Below, piece after piece: positions 1-53,700 of a stretch of DNA of 64,000 nt. How positions within the stretch are numbered: position 1 is the first letter of the stretch; each line of letters starts with the position of its first letter. This DNA is from Phoebastria nigripes (taxonomy: Eukaryota > Chordata > Aves > Procellariiformes > Diomedeidae), in NCBI GenBank assembly GCA_035582835.1, contig JAYKAV010002706.1:854985-918984 (forward strand), written 5' to 3'. Made by a program: the position numbers and the translations under genes. The notes under the pieces are model-generated. The model made no database searches. It was not told the origin of the DNA and saw nothing but the letters and a program-made list of their open reading frames with translations.

Positions 1-1185
1 CAAAATCACTCAACTCATTCAAATATTTGCTACAACACATTGTTTAAATCCACTTAGAGTTCCGGATGAGCAGATGAAGGACACAACAAGTTAGCTTCAG
101 GGCAGCTGGTACCTTTGGGCAGAGTTGTCTAAATTGCCATCTTTAGAAGTACCTTAACATCTACCCCAGAATCAGGTCATTGGACCTCTTTGATCCCTGC
201 TCAATGTTTACTGAGCTCCAAAAACGCATAGCAACAGAGCCAAGAAGCCAGACACCACCCTGCCTCTCTGTGGATACATTTGCTTGTTAGATATCAAGTT
301 GTTCTACTAATGCGAGGGTAACTGCACTCAATTATAAAAAACAAAGAAAGCAGACTCCTGGGACTGACAGACAAGGAGAGATGCCTTATTTCAGAGTCTG
401 AAGAAAACTGCTGGTTTTGGAGTGCCCACTGCTGTACTGCTCACTTTGCAGTAAAATAAGGTACAAGTTTTGTCCAACAGAGTTTACAAGTCTCCATTAC
501 AGTATCATAAGCAGAGCAAGCAGCAACAGGAGAGAAGAAAAAACACAGCAGTACAGTGGTTTCCCCACTAATTGGGCTCTTCAGACGGAGACTGCTTGGG
601 CTTTCGTGTCATCCCCCCCCAGAAGAAATTATAGGACTCTTGCAGAAATCACAGCAATTTCATACAGTAATTACTGGGTCGGGTCAGGTCATCATCTGCC
701 GAGGGTCAAACTCAAACAGCATAGTCCCCAACGCAGTTTCTCAGCAGACTCGCGTTCTTTGGGCCAATTCCAGGCCCACTGCAGGCCAGCTGCAGTCTTA
801 CTCCTGACTTTGCTCTCAGGTACTCTGGGTACTGCCTCCGGATGGATGACACAGTAGATTCATCTAAGTGCATGAACTTCAAGTGCTGCTGTCAAGCAAC
901 GTCTTCAGTACAAAAAGCTTAGCTGTTGAGTCATGCTGAGTATCACCCAAGCCCCACCCCCCCACGCAGAAAAATTTCCCCCAATATCTGCATTTTCTGC
1001 CTTTCAGATCAATGGTTATTTATGTCGTTGAAGCAGAAGCCTCAGGACTGCAGTGTTTGTCTCCACGTGTAAACGTAAGCCCATAAGGAAGCAGCTAAAT
1101 ATACCAAGCATCTTTCCTAATAAACAGCAGAAAGACAACAAACAGTAAAAAGAGAGAGGGCTGAGCATAATGCAGATGTGGTTAC
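1..1185 (-). other. AAK1 intron 9 (partial)
   Basis: This is sequence downstream of exon 9's donor. I searched the minus strand for the next AAK1 exon (the LTDPIP... and APRQRPK region) and did not find it. The open frames at 417-857 and 556-807 have no splice context or family resemblance. A run of eight C at 614-621 is the only simple repeat. Confidence 0.8.
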
Positions 1186-43483
<42,298 letters not shown>

Positions 43484-43797
43484 CTGCAAAACCACAGNGA
43501 AGGCGGTTATCCCCACAGCGCGGCCTGGGCCACCGCAGCCCTCTCAGGGGAGCCCTGACTGCCAGGGCCCCTGACAGGGCCCCCCGCCCGGTACCTCTCT
43601 GCGGACGGGGGGTGCCTCCATGCACCCCGCAGCGGCGCCCAGGGCCGGCCTGCCGCAGCCCCACCGGCTGCCCGCGGCGGGTCACGGCGGGGGCCGCCTG
43701 CCGGCAGGGCCCGGGGCCCACATCGCTGCTCCTCGCATAGGGAGGCTTCGCGGCGCCCAGGTGGTACCGCCGGGTCCGGATCTGTCAGGGACCGACC

Positions 43798-43827
43798 CCG
43801 CCGCCGCCGCCGCCGCCGCCGCCACCG
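43798..43827. repeat. CCG trinucleotide repeat near the AAK1 transcription start
   Basis: Eight uninterrupted CCG units (43798-43821), then CCA and CCG. On the AAK1 strand this is a CGG repeat, located either in the 5' UTR or in the core promoter. Confidence 0.93.
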
Positions 43828-44090
43828 CCCCCGCCCCCCGCCGGCCCCATCCGACCAGGAAATGGGCTGTCACAGGAAGTCCCGGCTGCCGGCGGGAGCA
43901 CCGCCCCCGCGCCTCCGCCAGCCCGGAGGGCTCGGCCCGGCCCCACCACCCCAGGATGTCCGCCCCGGCGGCGGAGCCACCCGGGAGCGCGGCCGTCACC
44001 CCCNGCCCCACAGCGCGGGCGGAGGGGCGAATGCCCTTTTGCGGGGGGGAGTGGGGTAGGCGGAATGGCGGCAGCCGGCCCCGCCGCGCG

Positions 44091-44110
44091 GCACCCTGGG
44101 AGCGGTAGTT
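44091..44110 (-). promoter_or_regulatory. ZNF143/Staf-like site, minus orientation
   Basis: The minus strand reads AACTACCGCTCCCAGGGTGC. It matches the known Staf core ACTAC-NNN-TCCCAG-NN-TGC at every fixed position I remember. Confidence 0.7.
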
Positions 44111-44164
44111 CCCATTCACCTCGCGGTAGTTGCGGTGGGAGGGGGCCGCACCGCCGCGGTGGGG

Positions 44165-44183
44165 ACTACAACTCCCGGCATGC
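44165..44183 (+). promoter_or_regulatory. ZNF143/Staf-like site, plus orientation
   Basis: The plus strand reads ACTACAACTCCCGGCATGC. It matches the Staf/ZNF143 consensus with one G in place of A in the CCCAG core. Such sites are typical of TATA-less CpG promoters, often bidirectional ones. Confidence 0.75.
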
Positions 44184-44420
44184 AGCGCGGCTCCGCCAGG
44201 ACGGGGAGGGGGCGCGGGTGAGGGGGCGACGTTTTGGCGGGGCCGTGGAGAGAGACCCCGGTGCGGAGGCTTCCCCTCAGCCCGGCCGGTGGGGATGGGG
44301 TCCCCGGCGGGTCGAGGGACAGGGGAAGGTGCCCGGGGGCCATTTCTTCTCCTCGCTGGGAGGGATGGGCGCAGAAATCCTGTCAGCGAGGAGCCGCGGC
44401 CCAGGCCTCGCCTGGCGACG

Positions 44421-47400
44421 GCTATTTGCATTGATTTTCGAAATCGTGCGCTTAAACTTGACATTTTCGTGTCATAATAATAAGTCTCCTGCTGTGACAT
44501 CTCGGGCTTGACCTGAAGTACGAGGCTTGTCTTCACACAGGCCCTGCTAGCGCCTGGTTTGAGAGCCTCAAATAAAACTAAAAATAAACTAGCGATATCC
44601 CCAGCCCTCAATACTCATTGAGTGCTTTAAACCTAGCAGTTGGTTCTGTAAAGCCTGCACCTTGATTTACTATTAAATTAACATCTTTCTCCTCCTCACT
44701 CCAGTACCTCACACAGCTTGCAGCGAGATACCCATAAGCAGCAACGCGGCTCATCCGAAGAACCCAAAGCCCTTGGGTCAGGCTTCAGAGAAGTTTAGTT
44801 TAGCTGGAATCTTGTGAAATTTCCTTTAAATGCACTTTGGGTTCTTTTCAGCCTGTTTTCTCAGAAATCAGGAGATTTTTCCGGCCTACGGGATCCGCAG
44901 CAGCTGGCTCATCTCCTTTCCACATGCGTTAACAGGGAAGGCCGAAGCTGGGATTTCAAACAGCAGAGGGAAACATTAAAATGGCAAAAATTGGTTTTCC
45001 CAGCCTGACACCCAGAATCCAAAACCCCGAGGAGCATGTGGCTGCCGGAGGAATGCCTCCATGACAGCACCGCTCTCCTTTCTCCCCTCTGACTCGGGCA
45101 GAAGAGGAAACCAGAGCACGCTCGCTTTTTCCCAATGACTATTATTTCCTGTATTATGGTAATAACTACAGCCATCCTGCTGACAAGCTCCTGTCCCAAG
45201 CGGATAGGCTAGGCAGACCCCAGTTACTGTGGGATGGCAAAAACATCTACCCTTTGCACAGCCCTTTTTCTTTTTCCTGCATCGCTCCCTTGCTTGAATG
45301 GGCTGGCCTTTGGGCACGGGCTTCCAGCAATGCCAACAAGACTGGATCAGCATGTTGTAAACAGACCTAATCGGTTTTCCCCCAGTGTTTGAAGACTTTT
45401 AAGATGCNTATGGCTCTCAGAATAAGCAAGTAAAATGGCTGGTGATAATATTTAGCATGTTGGAGAGACAGATCTAAAAAAATGCATCGCTGTACAGTTC
45501 CTTTTCTGCTGAGCCACTGTGCCTCTTCATTACAGTTAATGCTACACTTCCATCATCCTTGTTCTCAGCAGTTCTTGTAAGTAAGGGTCTACAAGCCCAC
45601 CCTGCAGACCTCAAAGTCCTCCTTGACCGCCATCAGTTTGTAGGGTGCTGCAGAGTGGCTCCTATCTGCACCTCGTTTCCAAGTGTCACGTACAAGACAC
45701 CCTAAGTCCACACGGCTGGAACTGCAGTCATTTCAGCCGGTCAGCTAACACAAGTGTGAAAGCAGTCCTTTTTCATTTAACAAGCTTTAATCTTCATTAA
45801 ACCTTGCTCAGCTGTGGTTTGGGGCTATACGATGAGTTGCCAATGGTCCATACAGAAGGTTCACTTGCCCTTCAGATTAAATATGAACTGGGTAAAGTCT
45901 CAGTTGCTTCTATCCTTTTTTTTTTTTTTTTTAATTACTCTAACCTGTGAAACATCCCCAGGCATCTATTAAGACTGAGGTAAAACACCCAGTGCAAAAA
46001 GAGAGTCCTATAATCAGTGATTTCTGGGGACTCTGCAGAACTGAACAATTTCCAAGGAAATTGGGCATCTCTGTACAGTACAGGGAAATGACTCATTTCC
46101 AACTAAAGAAGATAAAGCCTACTGCCGTGCAGAGAGCTTGCAGATGCACTGCTGAACATCCTAACTAGGCACCGAGAAGTACTTTTTTTAAATGTACCTG
46201 GGAGCGCTGAGGTATAATGCAGACGAGCGTCAGACACATGTACAACTATGGGGCCCTGATGTTCTGGCCACAGGCACACAAACCCCGTCGGTGACCATTT
46301 TGGGGAGCAAAAGCACAGCAGAAGCCAATCCTCGGTTGCAGATGCTGATGATATGCTTTATTCCAGAAGGCACAAGGCTCAGCTGCACTGCTGCAATCCC
46401 AGTGACCTTCATAGGGATCAGAGAGAACTGAGCCTGAAAGCTTTAAGTGAAAAAGCTAATCAGGGATTGCCAGCAGAGACACGGTCTTGTACTTCTCCAG
46501 TGTTAGCCTGGAGCAACTCCAGGGTGCTGATAGATTTGTCCCACTGCAGAGAGAAACCTCAGTCTGACTAATGCTGTCAATCCTAAACACCAAATTGTAG
46601 CTGTTAAAATCCCGTGACGCTAGGTTTAAAATATTCAAGTCCTGATAATGTGGTCAGCAGAGCTGTTTGCCTGCATATTGTCTCCCTGATCCCTGGTTCC
46701 CCTATACTGCTAAAAAAATGCATTCAAATCCCCAGGAAGAAGCACATTAATACAGCTGCATCCCTCTTGATCAAACTTTCCGGACAGCTCAGCATTTTCT
46801 AAATAAAAACACACGTTTGGAAAGGTTTCATGCGAGTAACCTAAAAGCGAGGGCACACTGACCTCTCCTGGACATTTCGAGAAGTGGCAACAAGGTAGAA
46901 AAGAGCCTGCACAGCTTTCTGAGCTTGGTTATACATAACTACCCAGGGGCAACAAAGTCATGGTCGTATTTTCCTGTATTCAGTGCATAATAATTAAGTC
47001 TTCTCATCCAGTTATTTTTATCTTGATAAGGACGTTCCCTTAACCACACACATTTACTGCAAAAATTTCTAGCAAGCTTCTCACCAGATAAAGGGTATTA
47101 GAGCCACTATTCTATCCATGTCTTTCTGCCTGTGTTTTCTAGAATCCAAGGATTTCTTTTAAGTGCATAGCAGTGGCCCACAAACACTACTAGTATGACC
47201 AGAAAAGCCACCACTTTTCTTTACCACCCCCAAGAAAAGGTCAACTCTCAAGCCCACTATCATCTAGCTAGCAATTTGGCTGGGTTCAGAGTTCTGCAGA
47301 GGAGCAAAAAGAAGACTCCAAAACTCATATCTATATTTTACCTGTTTAAAAACTAAAAGTTTCCACCTCTTACATGCTCCTGTTTGCCCTCGTAAGACTA

Positions 47401-50400
47401 GCTCTAGCAACAACTACACTTCCTGCAACTAGAAACCATCTTCCAGCAATAGCAATGGCACTGATGGCCTATATAGAGAGTAGACACACATGAAATTAAT
47501 TGAGCTGATTGAGATCTGTAGGCTCATGCATGTTCGATGCAATACTATACGTGGCCTAGATTGCTACTGCATACATCAATAGGATTGACCACCAAGTCAA
47601 AAAGAGCCATGTTTCTCAAGGAGCATGACTTTGCACTACAAAAAAAGCAGGTATCGTTACATTAAGAGAAATCTGCAGATTGGGTTCTCACTGACAAGGG
47701 ATTTATCAGCTGTGTTTCAAGTGTCAGGTGTACCCTCAGGCTTTCATTGCCCCAAGCAGTCTCACCTGGGCCTCTACCCAGCACCCTTTGCTCATCGACC
47801 GTGATTTAAGCGCAGGCCAAGGAGACTTGCTCTTTCTTTGTGGCCGTTGTAGGGTAGTTCTGGCTGTGGTTCTGTCTTTTGACTTTGCTGGGTGAGCTCT
47901 GGACTTGGGTTGTAAGTAGTGCTGTTTTTTAGTGTTTCTAACTTGGTTTCCTGGGTAGGCTGTGGACTTGCTTTGTCTCATGATCGCTGGGTGGCTGATG
48001 AAGCTGGTTACAGCCCCTAACTCTCTTTAGATGTGCTAGGACTGGGTCCTGTTTGCATGCTTACCNGCAGTGCTGTTGGCATCCTTTGCTCCTTGCTTGT
48101 TTTCTCTTGTGGAGCAGCCCTGCTCTTGTTGCTTTTTAGCACTAGATATATTATGTTAAGATAGTTAATGTGTTTTCCCCACTTCAAGCACTGTATCAGC
48201 CAGTGAGTTTCTATCATATTTCCACAAAGGAATAAATACATATGTGCCTTAGAAGTCCCCCTTAGCTGGGCAGCCATAGCTCTCTTTCAATCCCCTAGAG
48301 CTGGGTTATAGCCACATTACAGAGCAGCTAAGTAAGATAAAGCTATGTAGAGGCAGATATTAATTAAGAAGAAAAAAATGAAAGCTACTCATTTCCTCTT
48401 CTGAACTATATGTATGCTAATTGAAGTAAACATTCATTAAGCCCATTAAATGAAATTTAGGTTTGATAATGCATTTAAGGCTGCTGGAAGCAATGGCATA
48501 GCAGTTCATAGCCTGCAGCTTTGGGGAAGGAGGGTTTAGGTTGTACCACAAATAATATATAGCTTCCACAGGGGCGTTAGGAATTTCCCTGACTGAATGT
48601 CTCTCCATGGAGCTGGCAAATGCCCTAGGGCCTGAGGTTTAAATTATATAAATTAGCCTTGATAGTGGGGGNTTGAGACAAAGTTATTATATCTGTACAA
48701 ACTGTAATATGAATGCAATTATAGTGGTCTAGCCCATCTCTTGTCCTTAATGTAAACAGGCTCTACCATGACAAGCAGTGTAATTCTGATTGTGCTGCAA
48801 CCACACTAGGTGATGTCTTCCCAGAAGGTAAAGGGAATGGCTTATCAAGGCCAGGCAACCCTAGATCATGTAAAGACTCCTGCGTGTCTTCTGCCACAGC
48901 CTCTGCTGGGGATGTTAAAGCTGGCGCGTTTTCCCCGGTTCAGTTTAAACAGTGGAAGGTGAGACAACACAAGCAACTAGGATCAAGGGCAAGCAACAAC
49001 TTGTATGACTGCAAGGGGCTCTTTTGAAGGGAAAAGTGGCACCCCACAAGTGCCNAGCCATCTTCACAACCCCACTATAGAGGTGCTTCTGACTCCGGTC
49101 CCCCTTTGNATGGCATTCATGAACACAGGCAGCTGATGAAGCTGTCAAACAACCAATGGCCCAGGACTGTTTGCCTTCCCTGCTGTTTATAGCTTTAGTT
49201 CATAAAAGAAAACAGTAGACTGGGCTCGTGGCCAAGTGCAGCCTTAAGTTTCTCTGTAAGAGAAAGGCAGAGTGTGTGGGTGTTTCTGAGACAGTGTCAA
49301 CACAGCATATGCTGTGGGACAGCAGCGTGGAAAGCATGAGTGCGGTAGCACCCGAGACACTGTTACAGTTGTCACTGTTATAAATCGTAATAGCATCCAG
49401 GATCTCCTCTTGTGTGCCTGCCTGCAGAACATGAATGCATCCCTGTCTTAAAAATCTTGTAATTGAAGCACACTTGAAATGGGGAGTTTGACTCCTGGCT
49501 TTTTCGTACAGCTGCTCATTGCTGTCTTCCCTTATAGCTTATTTTCTAAGGCATATAGACCACCACGTCTAAGTGGTCTCTTGTTTTAAATGCACTTTAG
49601 GTTAGAGGGATTTTCTCAGATCAGTTCTGCTCCCCTGTTCCTTCTTGGCCTTGTGTGACATGTATGTTCACGTAATCAACCCTGGTCTTTCCAGAGAGCC
49701 CTTGACTTGCATAGCAGTACTGGTATGCTATGCTCAGGGCTTTGTAAAGTCCTGTCTGGATTGCTAAGAGGTGGAGTGCTGCATGTTCCCCTGGTAATAC
49801 CGACTGTGTAAAACCAGTGTTTCTAATGGTCATGGTAAGTAATGAAGGGCTAAGAACACTTTCATTCCTTACATGAATTGGAATATTTCAGTCTTCCCAC
49901 CTCAAATAAACACTGCTTACCGATTTCTGGGAGTGTGTTTGTCACCTTCCTTCCTCCCTTTGCGTTAAAAGGGCTTCGCTCAAATAATAGAACAAAAGCT
50001 TCAGGCTGGCTCTTCCTAGGGTCTTCCCCAAAACACCACTGGTTCTATATCAAGGCTACCTCTGCTTTGTGGAAATGGACATTTCATCTTATACAGTGCT
50101 GAGCTGGAGGTAAGGAGACATTCTTGCTCTAAGCGTCAAAAGAACCCCTACATCTCTGCGGCAAGTCCTAATATCCGCAGTTAACTTTGTGATTAAACTG
50201 ATATTAAAATGCAGAATGTGAGAATTCTTTATCCTCTTACACGCGCATGAAAATCAGTGCTTTAGAAAAGCAAGCACTGGTTTTCAGCCTCCACCCTAAC
50301 CTCGGCTACCCGCTGCTATGGAGACAGTAGTCTAACTGAGCTACGGCATTGCAACACAGCTCTGACAGCACTTGTGCAACAGCTAAATAACCCCATTTTC

Positions 50401-52790
50401 AGGGGCTGCCGATTGCAAACTGCTGGTGCTTCGGTATAAAAATGAGTATTCCCTTATGAACTTCCTGAAAACAGCTGCATAATCCCCAAAGGCACAAACT
50501 CTGGCCCCCCCTTAAATCTGTGGTAGATTGGCTAATGACACTGTTAGTGCCAGGATTTGGACCTCAGTGAATGGGGTGAGGCTGTTTCTCTAAAGCTAAA
50601 GGCAGGGGCCTGCTAATCAAATGACACACTGAAAATCTCTCCTTCCAGCACCAGGCTCCTTTACTCTTTGAGGTGCAAATTTAAAAGGCCATGTCCTTAG
50701 GGCAAAAACACAAATGCTGCCATTTTCCGAGAGGTTCAGCTCTGTTCTCGTTGTGGGACCTAGAATAAATACCTCCTGCTTAACAGGCTGGCTGCTTGAG
50801 CTCAACTTATTTACTTAATGCACACTGCCCTGTCTTTCTGTGACCTTTAATTTTTGTTATGTCTTTTGTAGAGATGGGAGAACATCATAGGATGGAGTGG
50901 GAATACAGAGCACGTATGCAACTAAGTCTGGGTATTTGGAGAAATTTATAATGGGGGGGGTTAAAATAATCGATGGGACAAACAGGAAATACCAGTGAAA
51001 AGAAAAGCAATGTACTTTGTCACTTACTACACTGATAGGAACTGTGGGCTTGTCCATTACTGTCCCTCTTTGGATGTAAGGACAGCAAAGCTACGCTAGA
51101 CGGTGCTTCAGGCTGGAGATATTTAAGGATAGCTATAGCCTTTCCATCCTTTAAGAGATGACGACAACGTGCTGAAAGCTGAGCAGACCCTAGATGAAGG
51201 GCTTCTGCAGAGACAAAGCTTTGTCTCCTGAACCTTACATAGGAAATTTCTCCTACAGCAACAACCCCTCACTTTCCTGAAGGGGAGCAGCTCCTGTAGC
51301 AAGGTACAACGGGGTGCAGACAACCGTTGCCCTCAATCCCCTGTCCTTCCATCCACCTTCCAGAGAAGCTCNGCTAACGCTCAGCATGGTCATAAGCTTT
51401 TGTAATTTGTATTTTTTCTCCTTTCTGGTCCAAATAATTGTGATTGTCTGAATCGGGTGGCTAGGGAGCCAGGATCCATAACCAGCCAAGATTATAGGGA
51501 ACTCGGCTGCGTGTTGGGTCAGGATCTGGCTTCCGAATGGACTACACTTACATGACTAACTCTGGATGGCCAAAAACATCCACACAAACACTTTGCATCT
51601 TCAAGTATTCCTCCCTACTAGGAGCCTTTCCCAGGGGGAAAGAAAAGGTTAAATTATGCAAATCAGGAATGGCAGGATTGCTGCAATATTTAAAGGATAA
51701 ATAACTTCCAAAGAAGGGGAATAACTCATGGTCTAGAATAATTACTGTTGCATATACCATTGACTTCAATGTCAGAGCCATCCAGTCCTCAGGGTTGAAG
51801 AGGCTGGAAAGCAAACAGAAGAAGGAAGCTTTTGAAAATACACAGGCTAAAAAAATCTGAGGCAACATAAGATGGAGAAACACAGCAGTTCTCCTGCTGG
51901 TGGATTAAAATGAGCGGGTATGGCCCCAGAGTAGGAGACTGCTGACGTGAGAGGAAGGGATGAGAATGGAAATTTTAACAGATGTAGGAGAGAAGAGTTT
52001 CTCCTTCGTGACTGTTGATAATCTGTACTAGTCCACACTGAATCCTGGTTGGGGTAAAGTGCCAGGTTTTGCAAGGAAAGAGACTCTGCAATGGAAAAGG
52101 AGGGTGCTTGTGGCTTGAACCCTGTTTTTCTGTTACCCTCTGTTCGATGTCCCCCTGCATCAGCAGGGAGTGANTAGATGCTGGCCTCTGTGGGGTTGTT
52201 TTGGGGAGACTGAGCTGCAGTGAGAGCTATAATAAGCCAGCTGCACAGACATGCTCACTGGAGCACAGCCTGCATTCATCTGAGCTGCTAAATTTAGGTC
52301 TCTTCCAGCAAAAGAGCATGTGCAAAGAGGCACAGGGATGAGATACAACTGTCNTACGAGCTGGGAAAAAGAACCTGAGAGGGTTGATTTACCCGTTATA
52401 ATAACTGTACTTTTGGCATCAGAGGAGACCAAAGTCCCTGAGGATAAACACAGTGAAGACAAGATATGTATTACTGCAAGGTTGATTTCCCCGTCAGTGT
52501 CATGATCTTGTCCAAGGCTGACCCTGGCAGTGTCACATCGGGGTAAAACTGAAGTCCCGTTGCCTGAAGTGTTTTGACTCAAGGGTGGTGCCATTTATTG
52601 GGGCAAAAATAATAATCTTTATGAAAATAATCATTCTTACAGAAATCATGGCTGTTTGTGATGCAAAGTTCTTAGACAAGGGGGAATGATGCTGAAGACC
52701 TGGAGAGATGCTGTGGGAGCAAAGGGGACACAATACAGGTAAGAAATCCTCACAAACAACACGGGGGAAGGAACAGGACTTCNTGCTCAA
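44421..52790. other. Intergenic region between AAK1 and ANXA4, left part
   Basis: About 8.4 kb without a recognisable gene. It holds a poly-T tract at 45918-45932. The part at 47.7-48.3 kb has repeated GGACTTG words and could be an old, unclassified repeat. I find no tRNA, snoRNA or conserved protein frame here. Confidence 0.65.
45918..45932. repeat. Poly-T tract
   Basis: About 15 consecutive T in the intergenic region. Confidence 0.85.
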
Positions 52791-53700
52791 GGCTGTTGCA
52801 GCCTGTGTGCTCCATGCCGTCGTCCCCCTCGCTCCCCCCTTGGGTATGCCCTTTTACACGACAGCATAAAGCGAGACATCAGACGCTGGCTGTGCGCTCC
52901 GGCTGCAGTCAGAGAGACCCTCTGTTCCCAGAGATTTTTTACAGGCAACGCTGGGGAGCACGGAAGCCATCTGAGCCTGCCAGGCCACCTTTACTTGCAA
53001 GGGCCTCTGTGTAACCCCAAATGCGCATTTCCTAAATGTGCGTGAGGCTCCCTGGGGAATCTCTCCCNGCTCTGGATTACAACCAACTGTTTACGGAAGG
53101 GCAGAGGAAGGGAGCAGGGCTGGATTGCCTTCCCGTCAGGCGTTTGAGAAAAGCTGCTTTGCGCCGGCGAGTCCCACCCTGCTCCAGGGCGGGGACTTTG
53201 CCATCCAGGGCAAGCCAAGCAAAGCTCTCCCCATCCCTGCCAAAGCACCCGCTTGGGACAGCAGGTGAGTGCCAAACTAACTGGGGGGGTCCCCTTTGGC
53301 ATGGGGAAGGGGTCGCGTGGCTAGAGGTGCCTGGGAAGATGCCAAGCACCGTCCCTGCTTGCCAGACCGCAGCGGCTGGTAGTGCGGCTGTGCGGGAGNG
53401 GGACAGCCCTTGGCTGGGCGGATGCCCCGTCAGAGCCATGATGCCAAGGCATTAGGGCAGCCCTGGAGGGCGCAGGGCTGGGGTGAGGAAGGATGGGGAG
53501 GCGGGTTGTGGGAAGGAGGAAGATAGCTGACTCTTCCCAGGTACAGGGAATGCAGGTTTTGCTTCCTATTTCTGCCGTGCCCCGTGGCCAAGCTGGGATG
53601 TCCTCCCCGCTGGATGCTGGAGTGTGGAGGGCATGGCAGGGGGCTTGTGAAGTGGCTTTGGGTGGGTGCACAGGCTGAAGCGAGGAGTACAAGGCTCTGC
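52790..53700 (+). promoter_or_regulatory. GC-rich patch, candidate ANXA4 promoter region
   Basis: It is GC-richer than the 8 kb to its left, with moderate CpG content. It lies upstream of ANXA4 on the correct side and includes a strong donor-like site at 53265. No TATA box recognised. This call is inference only. Confidence 0.35.
53100..53264 (+). other. ANXA4: Candidate non-coding first exon of ANXA4 (start uncertain)
   Basis: The sequence ends GGGACAGCAG|GTGAGT, a near-consensus 5' splice site, inside the GC-rich patch. The first placed ANXA4 exon (56640) begins with a splice acceptor, so at least one upstream non-coding exon must exist, and this is the best candidate I see. The 5' end is a guess. 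Confidence 0.3.

Noticed and set aside
417..857. 146-residue open frame on the plus strand
   Set aside because: It has no family resemblance and no splice context, and lies in an AAK1 intron on the opposite strand.
1..1185. Search for AAK1 coding exon 10
   Set aside because: No minus-strand sequence here matches the expected linker region with fitting phase and splice sites, so the exon is assigned off-window.
43682..44611. 309-residue open frame on the minus strand upstream of AAK1
   Set aside because: It lies in CpG-island sequence, is rich in Arg/Ala/Pro/Gly, runs through the CCG repeat as poly-Ala, and is separated from the AAK1 ATG by in-frame stops. It is a GC artefact.
52160..52594. 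144-residue open frame on the minus strand
   Set aside because: It contains ambiguous codons, has no known domain, and has overlapping frames on both strands; no splice or promoter context.
44421..52790. Possible third protein gene between AAK1 and ANXA4
   Set aside because: No frame shows conserved motifs or in-phase exon chains; the two genes are also neighbours in human without a coding gene between them that I know of.
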